Shown one piece after another: positions 35,404-43,007 of a stretch of 46,210 nucleotides of DNA; position 1 is the first letter of the stretch; each line of letters begins with the position of its first letter. The position numbers and the translations under genes are program-made. The notes beneath the pieces are model-generated. The model did no database searches. It saw nothing but the letters and a program-made list of their open reading frames with translations, and was not told where the DNA came from. The stretch is taken from assembly GCA_031285345.1 (NCBI GenBank), contig JAITWI010000008.1:100111-146320 (forward strand), in the 5' to 3' direction. This stretch comes from Alistipes sp. (GTDB lineage: Bacteria; Bacteroidota; Bacteroidia; Bacteroidales; Rikenellaceae).

Positions 35404-36066
35404 ATGGAGAAAAATTATAATTACACGCGGCGCAAGATGTTCCTGCCCGAATACGGTCGCCACATTCACGAGATGATCGACTATCTGAACACGATAGAGG
35501 ATCGCGACGAACGTACGCGGCAGGCCTACATAGTGATAGACGTGATGGGCAACCTCAACCCGCTGCTGCGCGACACCTCCGACATAGCCCACAAGCTGTG
35601 GGATCACCTGTTCATCATGTCGGACTTCTCGCTCGACGTCGATTCGCCATATCCCATCCCCACCGAAAAATCGCTGCGTCCCGAACCCGAAAGGCTCGAA
35701 TATCCCCGCAAACGAATGACGTTCAAACACTACGGCGAGAACGTGGAGCGCATGATCGGGTCGTTGAAGGGAAATCCCGACCGCGCCGCCGTGGAGGAGA
35801 CGCTGGAGAATATCGCCCGCTACATGCGCACCAAAAGTTACGAATATAATCAGGAGCACCCCAACAACGAGATCATAATCAACGACATAAAGCGCATGTC
35901 GCACGGCGGGGTGGAGGTCGACGAGGCCGCCTTGGGCTCTCTCAAGAGCGAATACAGGATGCCCGTCGCGGCCAACAACGGCCACCAAAAGAAAGGGCAC
36001 AACGGCGGTGGAAAGGGCCCTAAGAACGGCCGCCAAAATCAGGGACAACAGAGAAGAAGGGGATAA
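35404..36066 (+). CDS. DUF4290 family protein
   Basis: A 220-residue cytoplasmic protein of the DUF4290 family, which I know as a family conserved in Bacteroidetes with no established function. MFLPEYGRHIHEMIDYLNTI and IVIDVMGNLNPLLRDTSD are characteristic. The folded part is helical and charged (to about residue 190). The last 30 residues are Gly/Asn/Lys/Arg-rich (KKGHNGGGKGPKNG, QQRRRG), a tail that could bind nucleic acid. It has its own strong promoter and is followed directly by repeat copy B. Confidence 0.8.
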   Translation: MEKNYNYTRRKMFLPEYGRHIHEMIDYLNTIEDRDERTRQAYIVIDVMGNLNPLLRDTSDIAHKLWDHLFIMSDFSLDVDSPYPIPTEKSLRPEPERLEYPRKRMTFKHYGENVERMIGSLKGNPDRAAVEETLENIARYMRTKSYEYNQEHPNNEIIINDIKRMSHGGVEVDEAALGSLKSEYRMPVAANNGHQKKGHNGGGKGPKNGRQNQGQQRRRG

Positions 36067-36067
36067 T

Positions 36068-36231
36068 GAAGTTGTTTAAAAATTTCCACTCTCGCTCTTT
36101 CGCGCTCTTTTTGCCCTGTTTTTTCGTCCAAAGCTTGTTACATATTCCCGATATGCGCCTCGCTTCGGACGAAAAAACCGAGACAAAAATATCTGCAAAA
36201 TAGCTTCGGCAGAAAAATTTAAACAACTTCT
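36068..36231. repeat. Palindromic interspersed repeat, copy B
   Basis: A 164-bp element with terminal inverted repeats: GAAGTTGTTTAAA at 36068-36080 mirrored by TTTAAACAACTTC at 36218-36230. An inner stem pairs 36119-36129 with 36167-36177. Compared with copy A one stem pair has changed from C-G (31717/31759) to T-A (36127/36169). It fills the gap between DUF4290 and the next lipoprotein gene, starting 2 bp after one stop and ending 10 bp before the next ATG. Confidence 0.9.
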
Positions 36232-36241
36232 AAGATTTCGA

Positions 36242-37414
36242 ATGAAAAGACATTTGTATTTCACGCTCGCCGCCGCGCTGGTTGTCGCGTTGCTTGCGGG
36301 CGTCGCCTCGTGCGGTCGCGACGCGGCGAAGCTCACGGGCCGGTTGATCGGCGCCGGCGGAAAGACGATCTATCTCGATCGCGTGATCCCGGGCGGGGGT
36401 TCGACGGTCGATTCGGTGGTGAGCGATGCGAACGGAAAGTTTCGCTTCCGGGTCGAACTCGCCGACCGCCAGCCCACGATTTTCAATCTGAGGTACGACG
36501 GCGGTATGGTGCCGCTGCTGATCTCGCCCGGCGAAAAGGTGAGCGTGATGTCGTTCGGCGACACGTCCAAGGGTTACAGCATATCGGGCTCCGAGGAGAG
36601 CGAACTGGTGGCGCGGGTGCACAAAATCCTTTCGGGCGGAGGAGCGTCGCTCGACTCCATCTCGGGACTCTACGCCATGAGATCGGCTCGCGGCCGGAGC
36701 GACGTCGTCCGCATGGACCTGTCGAAGGCGTGGTCGGCGGAGTATTACAGGATCAAACGCGAGCAGATACGGTTCATAGTCGAACACTCGTCGTCGCTGG
36801 CGGCCATCTACGCGCTCTATCAGCGCCTGCCCGGCGACGAGGTGCTGTTCAACGGCGACACCGATTACGTATACTATCAGATGGTGGCCGATTCGGTGCA
36901 CAGACGCTATCCCGATTCGCGCTATCTCGCCGCGCTCGAACGGGAGATCGAGGCCAACCGTGCCCGCCGCGACCTTGCGGGGCGGCTCGCCGTCGAGGGC
37001 ATATCCGAGAGCGACTACCCCGACCTGGAGTTGCCCAACATGTATGGCCAAAGGGTGCGGCTGTCGGAGACGGCGGGGAAGTTGACGGTTTTGGATTTTT
37101 GGAGCGCTGCGCTGCCCGCGTCGAATCTCAACAACGCCGACCTCAAGGAGTTGTGGGGCGAGTATGCCGATCGCGGCCTGACGGTATATCAGGTGTCGCT
37201 CGACACGTCGAAGCCGCTGTGGGTGAACGCCGTGCAGGAGCAGAAGCTGCCGTGGACGACGGTATGCGACTTCAGGGGCGAAGGGACTATGGCCGTCAAG
37301 TTGTATAACGTGAGCTCGATCCCGGCCAACTTCATAATCGACGGCGAGGGTAACATAGTCGCCCGCGACCTCTACGGCGATGCTCTGGTCGCTAAAATCG
37401 AAGAGTTGCTGTGA
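36242..37414 (+). CDS. TlpA/AhpC-like thioredoxin-fold lipoprotein lacking active-site cysteines
   Basis: A 390-residue lipoprotein ([20 protein letters not shown], lipobox GVASC with Cys24). Residues 30-120 look like DUF4369 ([18 protein letters not shown]), residues 120-255 are helical, and 258-390 are a thioredoxin fold ([38 protein letters not shown]). The position of the usual WCxxC is WSAALPAS (287-294), so both catalytic Cys are gone (Leu291, Ser294). The cis-Pro motif [13 protein letters not shown] is retained. It is therefore probably not a thiol reductase but a binding or structural protein at the envelope. Its stop overlaps the start of thyA. Confidence 0.83.
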   Translation: MKRHLYFTLAAALVVALLAGVASCGRDAAKLTGRLIGAGGKTIYLDRVIPGGGSTVDSVVSDANGKFRFRVELADRQPTIFNLRYDGGMVPLLISPGEKVSVMSFGDTSKGYSISGSEESELVARVHKILSGGGASLDSISGLYAMRSARGRSDVVRMDLSKAWSAEYYRIKREQIRFIVEHSSSLAAIYALYQRLPGDEVLFNGDTDYVYYQMVADSVHRRYPDSRYLAALEREIEANRARRDLAGRLAVEGISESDYPDLELPNMYGQRVRLSETAGKLTVLDFWSAALPASNLNNADLKELWGEYADRGLTVYQVSLDTSKPLWVNAVQEQKLPWTTVCDFRGEGTMAVKLYNVSSIPANFIIDGEGNIVARDLYGDALVAKIEELL

Positions 37415-38223
37415 AACAGTATCTGGAACTGCTGCAAAAAATCCGCGACGAAGGAGTCGTGAAGAGCGACCGCACCGGAGTGGGGACGAAGAGTGTCTTC
37501 GGCCATCAGATGCGATTCGACCTGTTGCAGGGCTTTCCGCTGTTGACGACCAAGCGACTGCACCTGCGTTCTATAATCTACGAACTGCTGTGGTTCCTAC
37601 GCGGCGACACCAACGTCAAATATCTGAACGACAACGGAGTGACTATTTGGGACGAGTGGGCGGCTCCCGACGGTGAACTTGGCCACATATACGGCTACCA
37701 GTGGCGCAGCTGGCCCGCGCCCGACGCCTCCTCTCCGGGCGGGTTGCGGCACATCGACCAGATCGCGGCCGTGGTCGAAAGCCTGAAGCGAAATCCCGAC
37801 TCGCGCCGCCACATAGTCAGCGCGTGGAACGTGGGCGAGATCGAGAACATGGCCCTGCCGCCGTGCCACGCGCTGTTCCAGTTCTACGTTGCGGACGGGC
37901 GGCTCTCGTGTCAGCTCTATCAACGAAGCGCCGACGTATTTTTGGGCGTACCTTTCAATATAGCGTCGTATGCGCTGCTGACCATGATGATGGCGCAGGC
38001 GGTGGGGTTGCAGCCGGGCGAATTCGTCCATACCACGGGCGACACCCATCTATACCTCAACCACATGGAACAGGTGGCAGAGCAACTCGAACGCACGCCG
38101 CGGCCACTTCCGACGATGCGCATCAATCCGGCCGTGCGGGATATTTTCGGTTTCCGGTACGAGGATTTTACATTGGAAGGCTACGATCCGTGGCCGGGAA
38201 TAAAGGCGCCGATAGCGGTGTAG
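37411..38223 (+). CDS. thyA: Thymidylate synthase
   Basis: A 270-residue enzyme making dTMP from dUMP with methylene-tetrahydrofolate. It begins with a GTG at 37411 that overlaps the TGA of the previous gene by 3 bases, implying translational coupling. Family signatures: [19 protein letters not shown] near the N-terminus, [10 protein letters not shown], the catalytic Cys152 in [32 protein letters not shown] (dUMP binding) and [12 protein letters not shown]. Length is normal (E. coli 264 aa). folA follows 20 bp later, so the dTMP cycle enzymes are paired. Confidence 0.97.
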   Translation: MKQYLELLQKIRDEGVVKSDRTGVGTKSVFGHQMRFDLLQGFPLLTTKRLHLRSIIYELLWFLRGDTNVKYLNDNGVTIWDEWAAPDGELGHIYGYQWRSWPAPDASSPGGLRHIDQIAAVVESLKRNPDSRRHIVSAWNVGEIENMALPPCHALFQFYVADGRLSCQLYQRSADVFLGVPFNIASYALLTMMMAQAVGLQPGEFVHTTGDTHLYLNHMEQVAEQLERTPRPLPTMRINPAVRDIFGFRYEDFTLEGYDPWPGIKAPIAV

Positions 38224-38243
38224 CTCCTTAAAAGATTTTTTTG

Positions 38244-38729
38244 ATGATAAGCGTGATAGTTGCGGTCGCCCGGGGCGGCGTGATAGGTGCGGGCGGGGTG
38301 ATGCCGTGGCACATTTCGGAGGATTTGCAGATGTTCAAGCGGGTGACGAGCGGCCATCCGGTGGTGATGGGCCGGCGCACCTTCGAGTCGCTGGGTCGTC
38401 CGCTGCCCAAGCGAACAAATGTGGTGATCACAAGACAGACGGATTACAGGGCGGAGGGGTGTACGGTGGTCCATTCGCTCGACCGGGCGATCGGTCTGTT
38501 CCCGCCCGAAGAGGAGATATTCGTGATCGGCGGTGGCGAGATCTACGCCGGGGCGATGCCGCTGGCCGATCGCTTCTACCTGACCCACATCGAGGCGGAG
38601 TATGAGGGCGACACGTTTTTCCCGGAGTGGATGGAGGTCGACTGGGCGCTCGTTTCGACGGAAAGGCACGAACGCGGCGCGAATTTTCCCCATCCGTTCG
38701 AATTCAGGGTCTACGAAAGGCGGCGGTAA
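38244..38729 (+). CDS. folA: Dihydrofolate reductase
   Basis: A 161-residue enzyme that regenerates tetrahydrofolate with NADPH. The start is the ATG at 38244 (MISVIVAVARGGVIG); a TTG one codon upstream is not needed. VMPWHISEDLQMFKRVTSGH contains the folate-binding acidic residues (Glu26/Asp27), VVMGRRTFESLGRPLPKRTN the NADPH site, and FVIGGGEIYAGAMPLADRFY the C-terminal signature. It lies 20 bp after thyA in the same operon. Confidence 0.96.
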   Translation: MISVIVAVARGGVIGAGGVMPWHISEDLQMFKRVTSGHPVVMGRRTFESLGRPLPKRTNVVITRQTDYRAEGCTVVHSLDRAIGLFPPEEEIFVIGGGEIYAGAMPLADRFYLTHIEAEYEGDTFFPEWMEVDWALVSTERHERGANFPHPFEFRVYERRR

Positions 38730-38734
38730 AGATT

Positions 38735-38840
38735 TCGCTCTTGTTGCCGCACTCCGCTGCCGCTCCCGTTCTCGTTTCTGCTGCCGTTTCCGCTGCGGTT
38801 CCAGCTCCCTCTCGTTTCCGTTCCCGCTTCTGCTCCCTCG
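38735..38840. repeat. Pyrimidine-rich low-complexity tract
   Basis: About 105 bp made almost only of C and T with short GCTGCCG/TTTCCG-type units, between the folA stop and the abortive-infection-like gene's end. It has no protein signature. It may be a remnant microsatellite. Confidence 0.6.
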
Positions 38841-38850
38841 TTTTAACCGA

Positions 38851-39774
38851 TTACCCGCGTGTGGGGCGTTCGGTTTCGAACAGCGGGTCGTCCGTCCGCC
38901 AATCCTCCTTCATGTAGTTTTCGTGCAGAAGCAACTCCCTGAACGGAGAGATCGACTTGGGCGCGAAGTCGGGTATGACAAGTCGCGAATTTATGTTGTG
39001 AACCATACGATAGTCGGTGAAAAAGTGGTTGGACCCATCCTCCCATTTCCGCCCGTCGCCGGCCAGCCAATTGTAATATAGCAGCACCTGTTCGTGCACC
39101 GACAGCGAAGCCCTCACGATGCGCAGGTAGCTTCGTTTCTGTTCGTAGCTCAGAAAATCGCGCGACACCACGAACCGCACCAGCAGGAATAGATGGCGGT
39201 AGTACTGGTCGAAATTTTCGTCCTGATTGGCACCCCACACCCGGCCCAAAATCTCCATGTCGGTCTCCGCCATATACTCCGGCAGAGCCCTTTGGTTGGT
39301 GTATTCGAGGTTTATGTGGCTGACGAAATATTCGAACTCCTTTCTCCTTTTGATGCCCTGGGTGGTATGTTGATAGGTGGAGGCGCGCGAATTGGAGAAT
39401 GAGTTGACCACATCGTTGGAGTTCTCTTTGTGTATCCTGAACAGCTCGAAGAAGCGATGCTCGAACTGGTTGTAATCGAACTGTTTGACGACAAGTTTAT
39501 TGGCCCTGTACTGTATGTAGAACGCCAAAAACATCATCGACACGCTCGCGATGCTTATCAGTGGGCCGACTATGTCGCTGATGGTATCGGCGATGGGGCC
39601 CGTCTGCACAAAGTCTACTATCCGGTAGCGATCCCACGACAGCAACGCGAGCGACATCACGATCAACGTGATTATGATCGCTATCATGCCCCATGACAAC
39701 CCGTTCAGTCTGTCTATTTTTTTATGTTTTCCGTCAATATCCATGGCCGGACTCCATTGCAAATTTGTTGCCAA
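38851..39774 (-). CDS. Two-TM protein resembling putative phage abortive-infection proteins
   Basis: A 307-residue protein with two membrane helices (about residues 30-50, SWGMIAIIITLIVMSLALLS, and 68-90, VGPLISIASVSMMFLAFYIQ), followed by a cytoplasmic domain starting FDYNQFEHRFFELFRIHKEN. The 2-TM layout followed by QFE.xFF.LFxxH and a YYRHLFLLVRFV segment matches what I recall of the putative phage abortive infection (putAbiC-type) family. No catalytic motif is obvious. The gene is alone on the minus strand between folA and the Hdr-like operon. The ATG at 39744 (residue 11) is an alternative start. Antiphage function is unproven. Confidence 0.6.
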   Translation of the reverse strand: MATNLQWSPAMDIDGKHKKIDRLNGLSWGMIAIIITLIVMSLALLSWDRYRIVDFVQTGPIADTISDIVGPLISIASVSMMFLAFYIQYRANKLVVKQFDYNQFEHRFFELFRIHKENSNDVVNSFSNSRASTYQHTTQGIKRRKEFEYFVSHINLEYTNQRALPEYMAETDMEILGRVWGANQDENFDQYYRHLFLLVRFVVSRDFLSYEQKRSYLRIVRASLSVHEQVLLYYNWLAGDGRKWEDGSNHFFTDYRMVHNINSRLVIPDFAPKSISPFRELLLHENYMKEDWRTDDPLFETERPTRG

Positions 39775-39831
39775 TCTTTCGCCGCGCTAATTTGGGTATT
39801 TATACCACCGCGATTGTGGGCGGGTTTCCGT

Positions 39832-39839
39832 AACTTTGC
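39832..39839 (+). promoter_or_regulatory. -7 element directly upstream of the Hdr-like operon
   Basis: TAACTTTG matches the Bacteroidetes -7 consensus. The ATG at 39843 follows after only 3 bp and the -33 region is a poor match. If active, the transcript would be leaderless or translation would start at the ATG at 39861. Confidence 0.4.
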
Positions 39840-39842
39840 TTC

Positions 39843-40535
39843 ATGGGACGATATTTCGACATGCTGATGGAGGACGTCAGGCTCCGCGAGGGGCTCAGGG
39901 CGTGCATGAACTGCGGCGTCTGCACGGGCGTGTGTCCGTCGGCCGAGTTCTACGACTACGATCCGCGCAGGATAGTGAACATAATCCAGGGTCGCGACGA
40001 CGACCAGATAGAGGCTCTGCTGCGGAGCGAGACCATATGGTACTGCGGCGAGTGCATGTCGTGTCGCCCGAGGTGTCCGCGCGGCAACACACCGGGATAC
40101 ATCATTCAGGCTCTGAGAACCTTGTCGCAGCGACTGGGGCTGTTCGTCGAGTCTGAGAAAGGGCGCCAGCAGCTGGCTCTCAAGCGCACCATCGGCCAGC
40201 ATATTCTCGATAAGGGCTACTGCATCACCCCGCGTCTGGTCGCTCCCTCGCAGCACCCCGAACAGGGGCCGGTGTGGAAGTGGGCGGTGGAGAACGACAC
40301 CGACTTTTTCGCCCGCCTCACTCCCAATTATATGGGTGCTGGTTCGGGCGCGGTGCGCGAGATCGACCGCGAGACGATCTCTGAAATCCAAAAGATTTTC
40401 GAGGTGACGGGCGGATCTGCCTTTTTCGAAAACATCGAAGCCGCCAGCGACGCCAAAGCGCGCGAAATGGGGTTCGACGGCGCCTCCGACCGCTATATGA
40501 TGCACACTTTTTCCCACAACTCAAATAGGCACTAA
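39843..40535 (+). CDS. HdrC-like iron-sulfur subunit of a heterodisulfide-reductase-like complex
   Basis: A 230-residue protein with two [4Fe-4S] ferredoxin motifs: CxxCxxCxxxCP at residues 21-32 (CMNCGVCTGVCP) and 68-79 (CGECMSCRPRCP). The rest is helical and ends without membrane segments. The spacing and the ETIWYCGECMSCRPRCPRGN context match HdrC-type subunits that pass electrons to HdrB. It is the first of five overlapping genes (39843-44872). The start MGRYFDMLMEDVRLREGLRA fits the family's N-terminus. Confidence 0.85.
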   Translation: MGRYFDMLMEDVRLREGLRACMNCGVCTGVCPSAEFYDYDPRRIVNIIQGRDDDQIEALLRSETIWYCGECMSCRPRCPRGNTPGYIIQALRTLSQRLGLFVESEKGRQQLALKRTIGQHILDKGYCITPRLVAPSQHPEQGPVWKWAVENDTDFFARLTPNYMGAGSGAVREIDRETISEIQKIFEVTGGSAFFENIEAASDAKAREMGFDGASDRYMMHTFSHNSNRH

Positions 40536-41620
40536 TGAAAAGAAGCAGCTGGAAAGAGTACCAAAAAGAGATAGCGGACGACCGTTACTACTACGCGCGG
40601 AGCTGCATCAGGCAGAATTTCTTCCCCGGTAGCGAGACGACTTTTTTGCGCATTATGCGCGAGGCGCTGGGCAAAGACATTTTCGACGACCCGCGCCACA
40701 CCTCGTGCACCGGCATCGGCTACCACTCCGATATCGTGCCTCTCGACACGACGATGGCGGTGGTGGCGCGGCAGTTCGCCCTGGCGACCGAGGCGGGATA
40801 CGAGAACATCGCCGTGTCGTGCATCACCTCGTTCGGGCTCTACACCGAGATTCTGGAGACGTGGCACGAGTTTCCGGAGACCGAGGCTCGGGCGCGCGAA
40901 AATCTGTTCAAAGCTACCGGCAGGGAGTTCGTAATTCCGAAAAACATAGCCCACACATCCGATCTGGTGTTCCACAACCGCGAGAAGATCGAAGAGCTGG
41001 CGGTGCGGCGGCTGGTGGACGCGCGAACGGGCGAGCCGCTGCGGATAGTGGAGCACATAGGTTGCCACTACGCCAAGATTTTCCCGAAGAGCGGCATCGG
41101 CGGCAGCGAGTTTCCATATGTTCTGGCCGGAATGGTCGAGCAGTGGGGCGGATCGGTGGTCGACTACCCCGAGCGGAGGCACTGCTGCGGATTCGGGTTT
41201 CGCAACTACCTTGTGCAGGCCAACCGCGGCTTCTCGATAGCCAACTCGCGCAAAAAACTCGAATCCATGGCGCCCTACAAGCCCGACATGATAGTTGCCA
41301 ACTGCCCGGGGTGCGCGATGTTTCTCGACAAGTGGCAGTACGCCCTCGCCGAGATGGAGAACTCCACCTACGGAGCCGACGGTCGCGGAATACCGGTGCT
41401 GACCTACGAGGAGATGGCGGGGCTGGTGTTGGGCTACGACCCGTGGGAGATGGGCATGCAGATGCACCAGGTGGATGTGGAGCCGGTGTTGGAGCGACTG
41501 GGCGTTAAGTACGACCCCGCCGCGAAGTTTCTCGGCCGCGCGGGTAAATATATAGGTGCGCCGGGCGAGGCGGCGGTCAACAGCTTCTCGGGCGACAGGA
41601 TATACAGAATAAGACAATGA
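40535..41620 (+). CDS. HdrB-like subunit with one complete and one degenerate CCG domain
   Basis: A 361-residue cytoplasmic protein; the ATG overlaps the previous stop (TAATG). CCG domains bind non-cubane [4Fe-4S] clusters that carry out disulfide or thiol chemistry in HdrB. The second CCG domain is complete (C177, C217-C218, C257-x2-C260). The first is incomplete: C24, then S57-C58 where CC is expected, and C96-I-T-S99 where CxxC is expected. The subunit may therefore hold a single catalytic cluster. The substrate is not known. Neighbours supply the FAD subunit and ferredoxin-type partners. Confidence 0.8.
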   Translation: MKRSSWKEYQKEIADDRYYYARSCIRQNFFPGSETTFLRIMREALGKDIFDDPRHTSCTGIGYHSDIVPLDTTMAVVARQFALATEAGYENIAVSCITSFGLYTEILETWHEFPETEARARENLFKATGREFVIPKNIAHTSDLVFHNREKIEELAVRRLVDARTGEPLRIVEHIGCHYAKIFPKSGIGGSEFPYVLAGMVEQWGGSVVDYPERRHCCGFGFRNYLVQANRGFSIANSRKKLESMAPYKPDMIVANCPGCAMFLDKWQYALAEMENSTYGADGRGIPVLTYEEMAGLVLGYDPWEMGMQMHQVDVEPVLERLGVKYDPAAKFLGRAGKYIGAPGEAAVNSFSGDRIYRIRQ

Positions 41621-42672
41621 AAAGAGTGATAGTTATAGGCGGTGGCCCGGCGGGAATGCAGGCGGCGGTGGCGCTCAAGGCGGCGGGTCTTGAGCCCGTG
41701 ATAGTCGAACGGTCGGACGCGCTGGGCGGAAAGTTGCGCGATTGGCACAATCTGTTTCCCTCGGCCACTCCGGCGCGCGAGGTGCTGGACGGGCTGCGAA
41801 AGGCGGTCGAAATGGCGAGGGTGGAGGTGCTGCTCCACACCGAGGTCGAGGGTCTGACGCCCGACGGCTCTAAACCCTCGGTGGAGGTCGCGCTCGCAGG
41901 CGGCCATGCGGTGCAACTCTCGGGCGGCCGCAAGTTGGAGGCCGCGGCAGTTGTGGTCGCCTCGGGGTTCGACGTTTTCGACGCGAGCCTCAAAGAGGAG
42001 TACGGCTACCGGATTTACGACAACGTTTTTACCACGGTCGATGTGGAGCGGATGCTGAACGAGGGTGGGGTGGCGCTTGCCGACGGGTCTGCGCCGCGCC
42101 GGGTGGCGTTCGTCCACTGCGTGGGCTCGCGCGACGAGAAGGTCAACCAAAAGCACTGTTCTAAGGTGTGCTGCGTGACGGCGGTCAAACAGGCGATGGA
42201 GATGCGGGCGCTCTTCCCCGAGGCCGACATATACAACTTCTATATGGACATCCGGATGTTCGGCCCGGGTTATGAGGAGCTTTACCAGCGGGCGCAACAG
42301 GAGAGCCGCGTCAACTTCATTCGCGGCCGCGTGTCGGAGGCGTCGCCCACCATCGACGGACGCATTCAGATCAAGGCCGAGGATACGCTGGTCGGCCGGC
42401 CGATGAAGATGTCGGTCGACATGTTGGTGTTGGCGGTGGGGATGAAGGCGGGCTCTTCTTGCGAAAAATTTGCGAGAACCGCCGACGCGGCACTCTCGCC
42501 GAATGGATTTTTAGCACCTGCCGACCTTTTTTCGGGCTGTGTCGCCTCGGGCGTGCCGGGAGTGTTCTACGCCGGCGCCGCGACCGCTCCCAAGACAATA
42601 GGCGAAAGTTTGGCCGAGGGGTCTATGGCCGCCTGCTGGGTGGTCGAGTATCTGGATACTTTGGCGAAGTGA
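41617..42672 (+). CDS. HdrA-like FAD-dependent oxidoreductase subunit
   Basis: A 351-residue flavoprotein. RVIVIGGGPAGMQAAVALKA is the FAD-binding motif. HCVGSRDEKVNQKHCSKVCC (about residues 167-186) is the HdrA/QmoA-type Cys-rich signature, and GVFYAGAATAPKTIGESLAE is a second FAD contact. It is short for HdrA and lacks the extra ferredoxin domains of methanogen enzymes, so it is closer in layout to QmoA. Its start overlaps the previous gene by 4 bases. It could exchange electrons between a soluble donor and the HdrB/HdrC clusters; whether it bifurcates electrons cannot be seen from sequence. Confidence 0.83.
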   Translation: MKRVIVIGGGPAGMQAAVALKAAGLEPVIVERSDALGGKLRDWHNLFPSATPAREVLDGLRKAVEMARVEVLLHTEVEGLTPDGSKPSVEVALAGGHAVQLSGGRKLEAAAVVVASGFDVFDASLKEEYGYRIYDNVFTTVDVERMLNEGGVALADGSAPRRVAFVHCVGSRDEKVNQKHCSKVCCVTAVKQAMEMRALFPEADIYNFYMDIRMFGPGYEELYQRAQQESRVNFIRGRVSEASPTIDGRIQIKAEDTLVGRPMKMSVDMLVLAVGMKAGSSCEKFARTADAALSPNGFLAPADLFSGCVASGVPGVFYAGAATAPKTIGESLAEGSMAACWVVEYLDTLAK

Positions 42673-43007
42673 TGGGTGCGATAAATTTCGGTTACACGGT
42701 GTCGGCGGCGCGGGCGATAGACCTCGACCGCAACGACCTGGGGCCGGCGCGCCAGATTGCCGCCGAGATGCCCGAGTTCGCCGCCTGCATCGCCTGCGGG
42801 GGCTGCACCGCCACCTGCACCGCCGGCGCTTTGACGAACTTCAACTTCCGAATGGTGCAGACCCTGGTGCGGCGGGGCGAGTACGCGGGAGCGTGGCGCG
42901 AGATGAACAAGTGCATGCTGTGCGGCAAGTGCCGGTTGGTGTGTCCGCGCGGCATCAACACCCGCGGCGTCGTTAGATTGATAAAACGGAAATTGGGGGA
43001 TTACTGA
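42672..43007 (+). CDS. Second HdrC-like 4Fe-4S dicluster protein
   Basis: A 111-residue protein starting MGAINFGYTVSAARAIDLDR; the ATG at 42672 overlaps the previous TGA. Two cluster motifs are visible: CIACGGCTATC and CMLCGKCRLVCPRG. The first lacks the proline usual after the last Cys (TAG instead). A longer frame beginning at 42459 only overlaps the HdrA-like gene and is not used. It probably wires the flavin subunit to the membrane subunit that follows with a 1-base overlap. Confidence 0.85.
   Translation: MGAINFGYTVSAARAIDLDRNDLGPARQIAAEMPEFAACIACGGCTATCTAGALTNFNFRMVQTLVRRGEYAGAWREMNKCMLCGKCRLVCPRGINTRGVVRLIKRKLGDY

Noticed and set aside
42459..42671. Upstream extension of the second HdrC-like gene
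   Set aside because: It lies inside the HdrA-like gene in another frame; the conserved start is at 42672.
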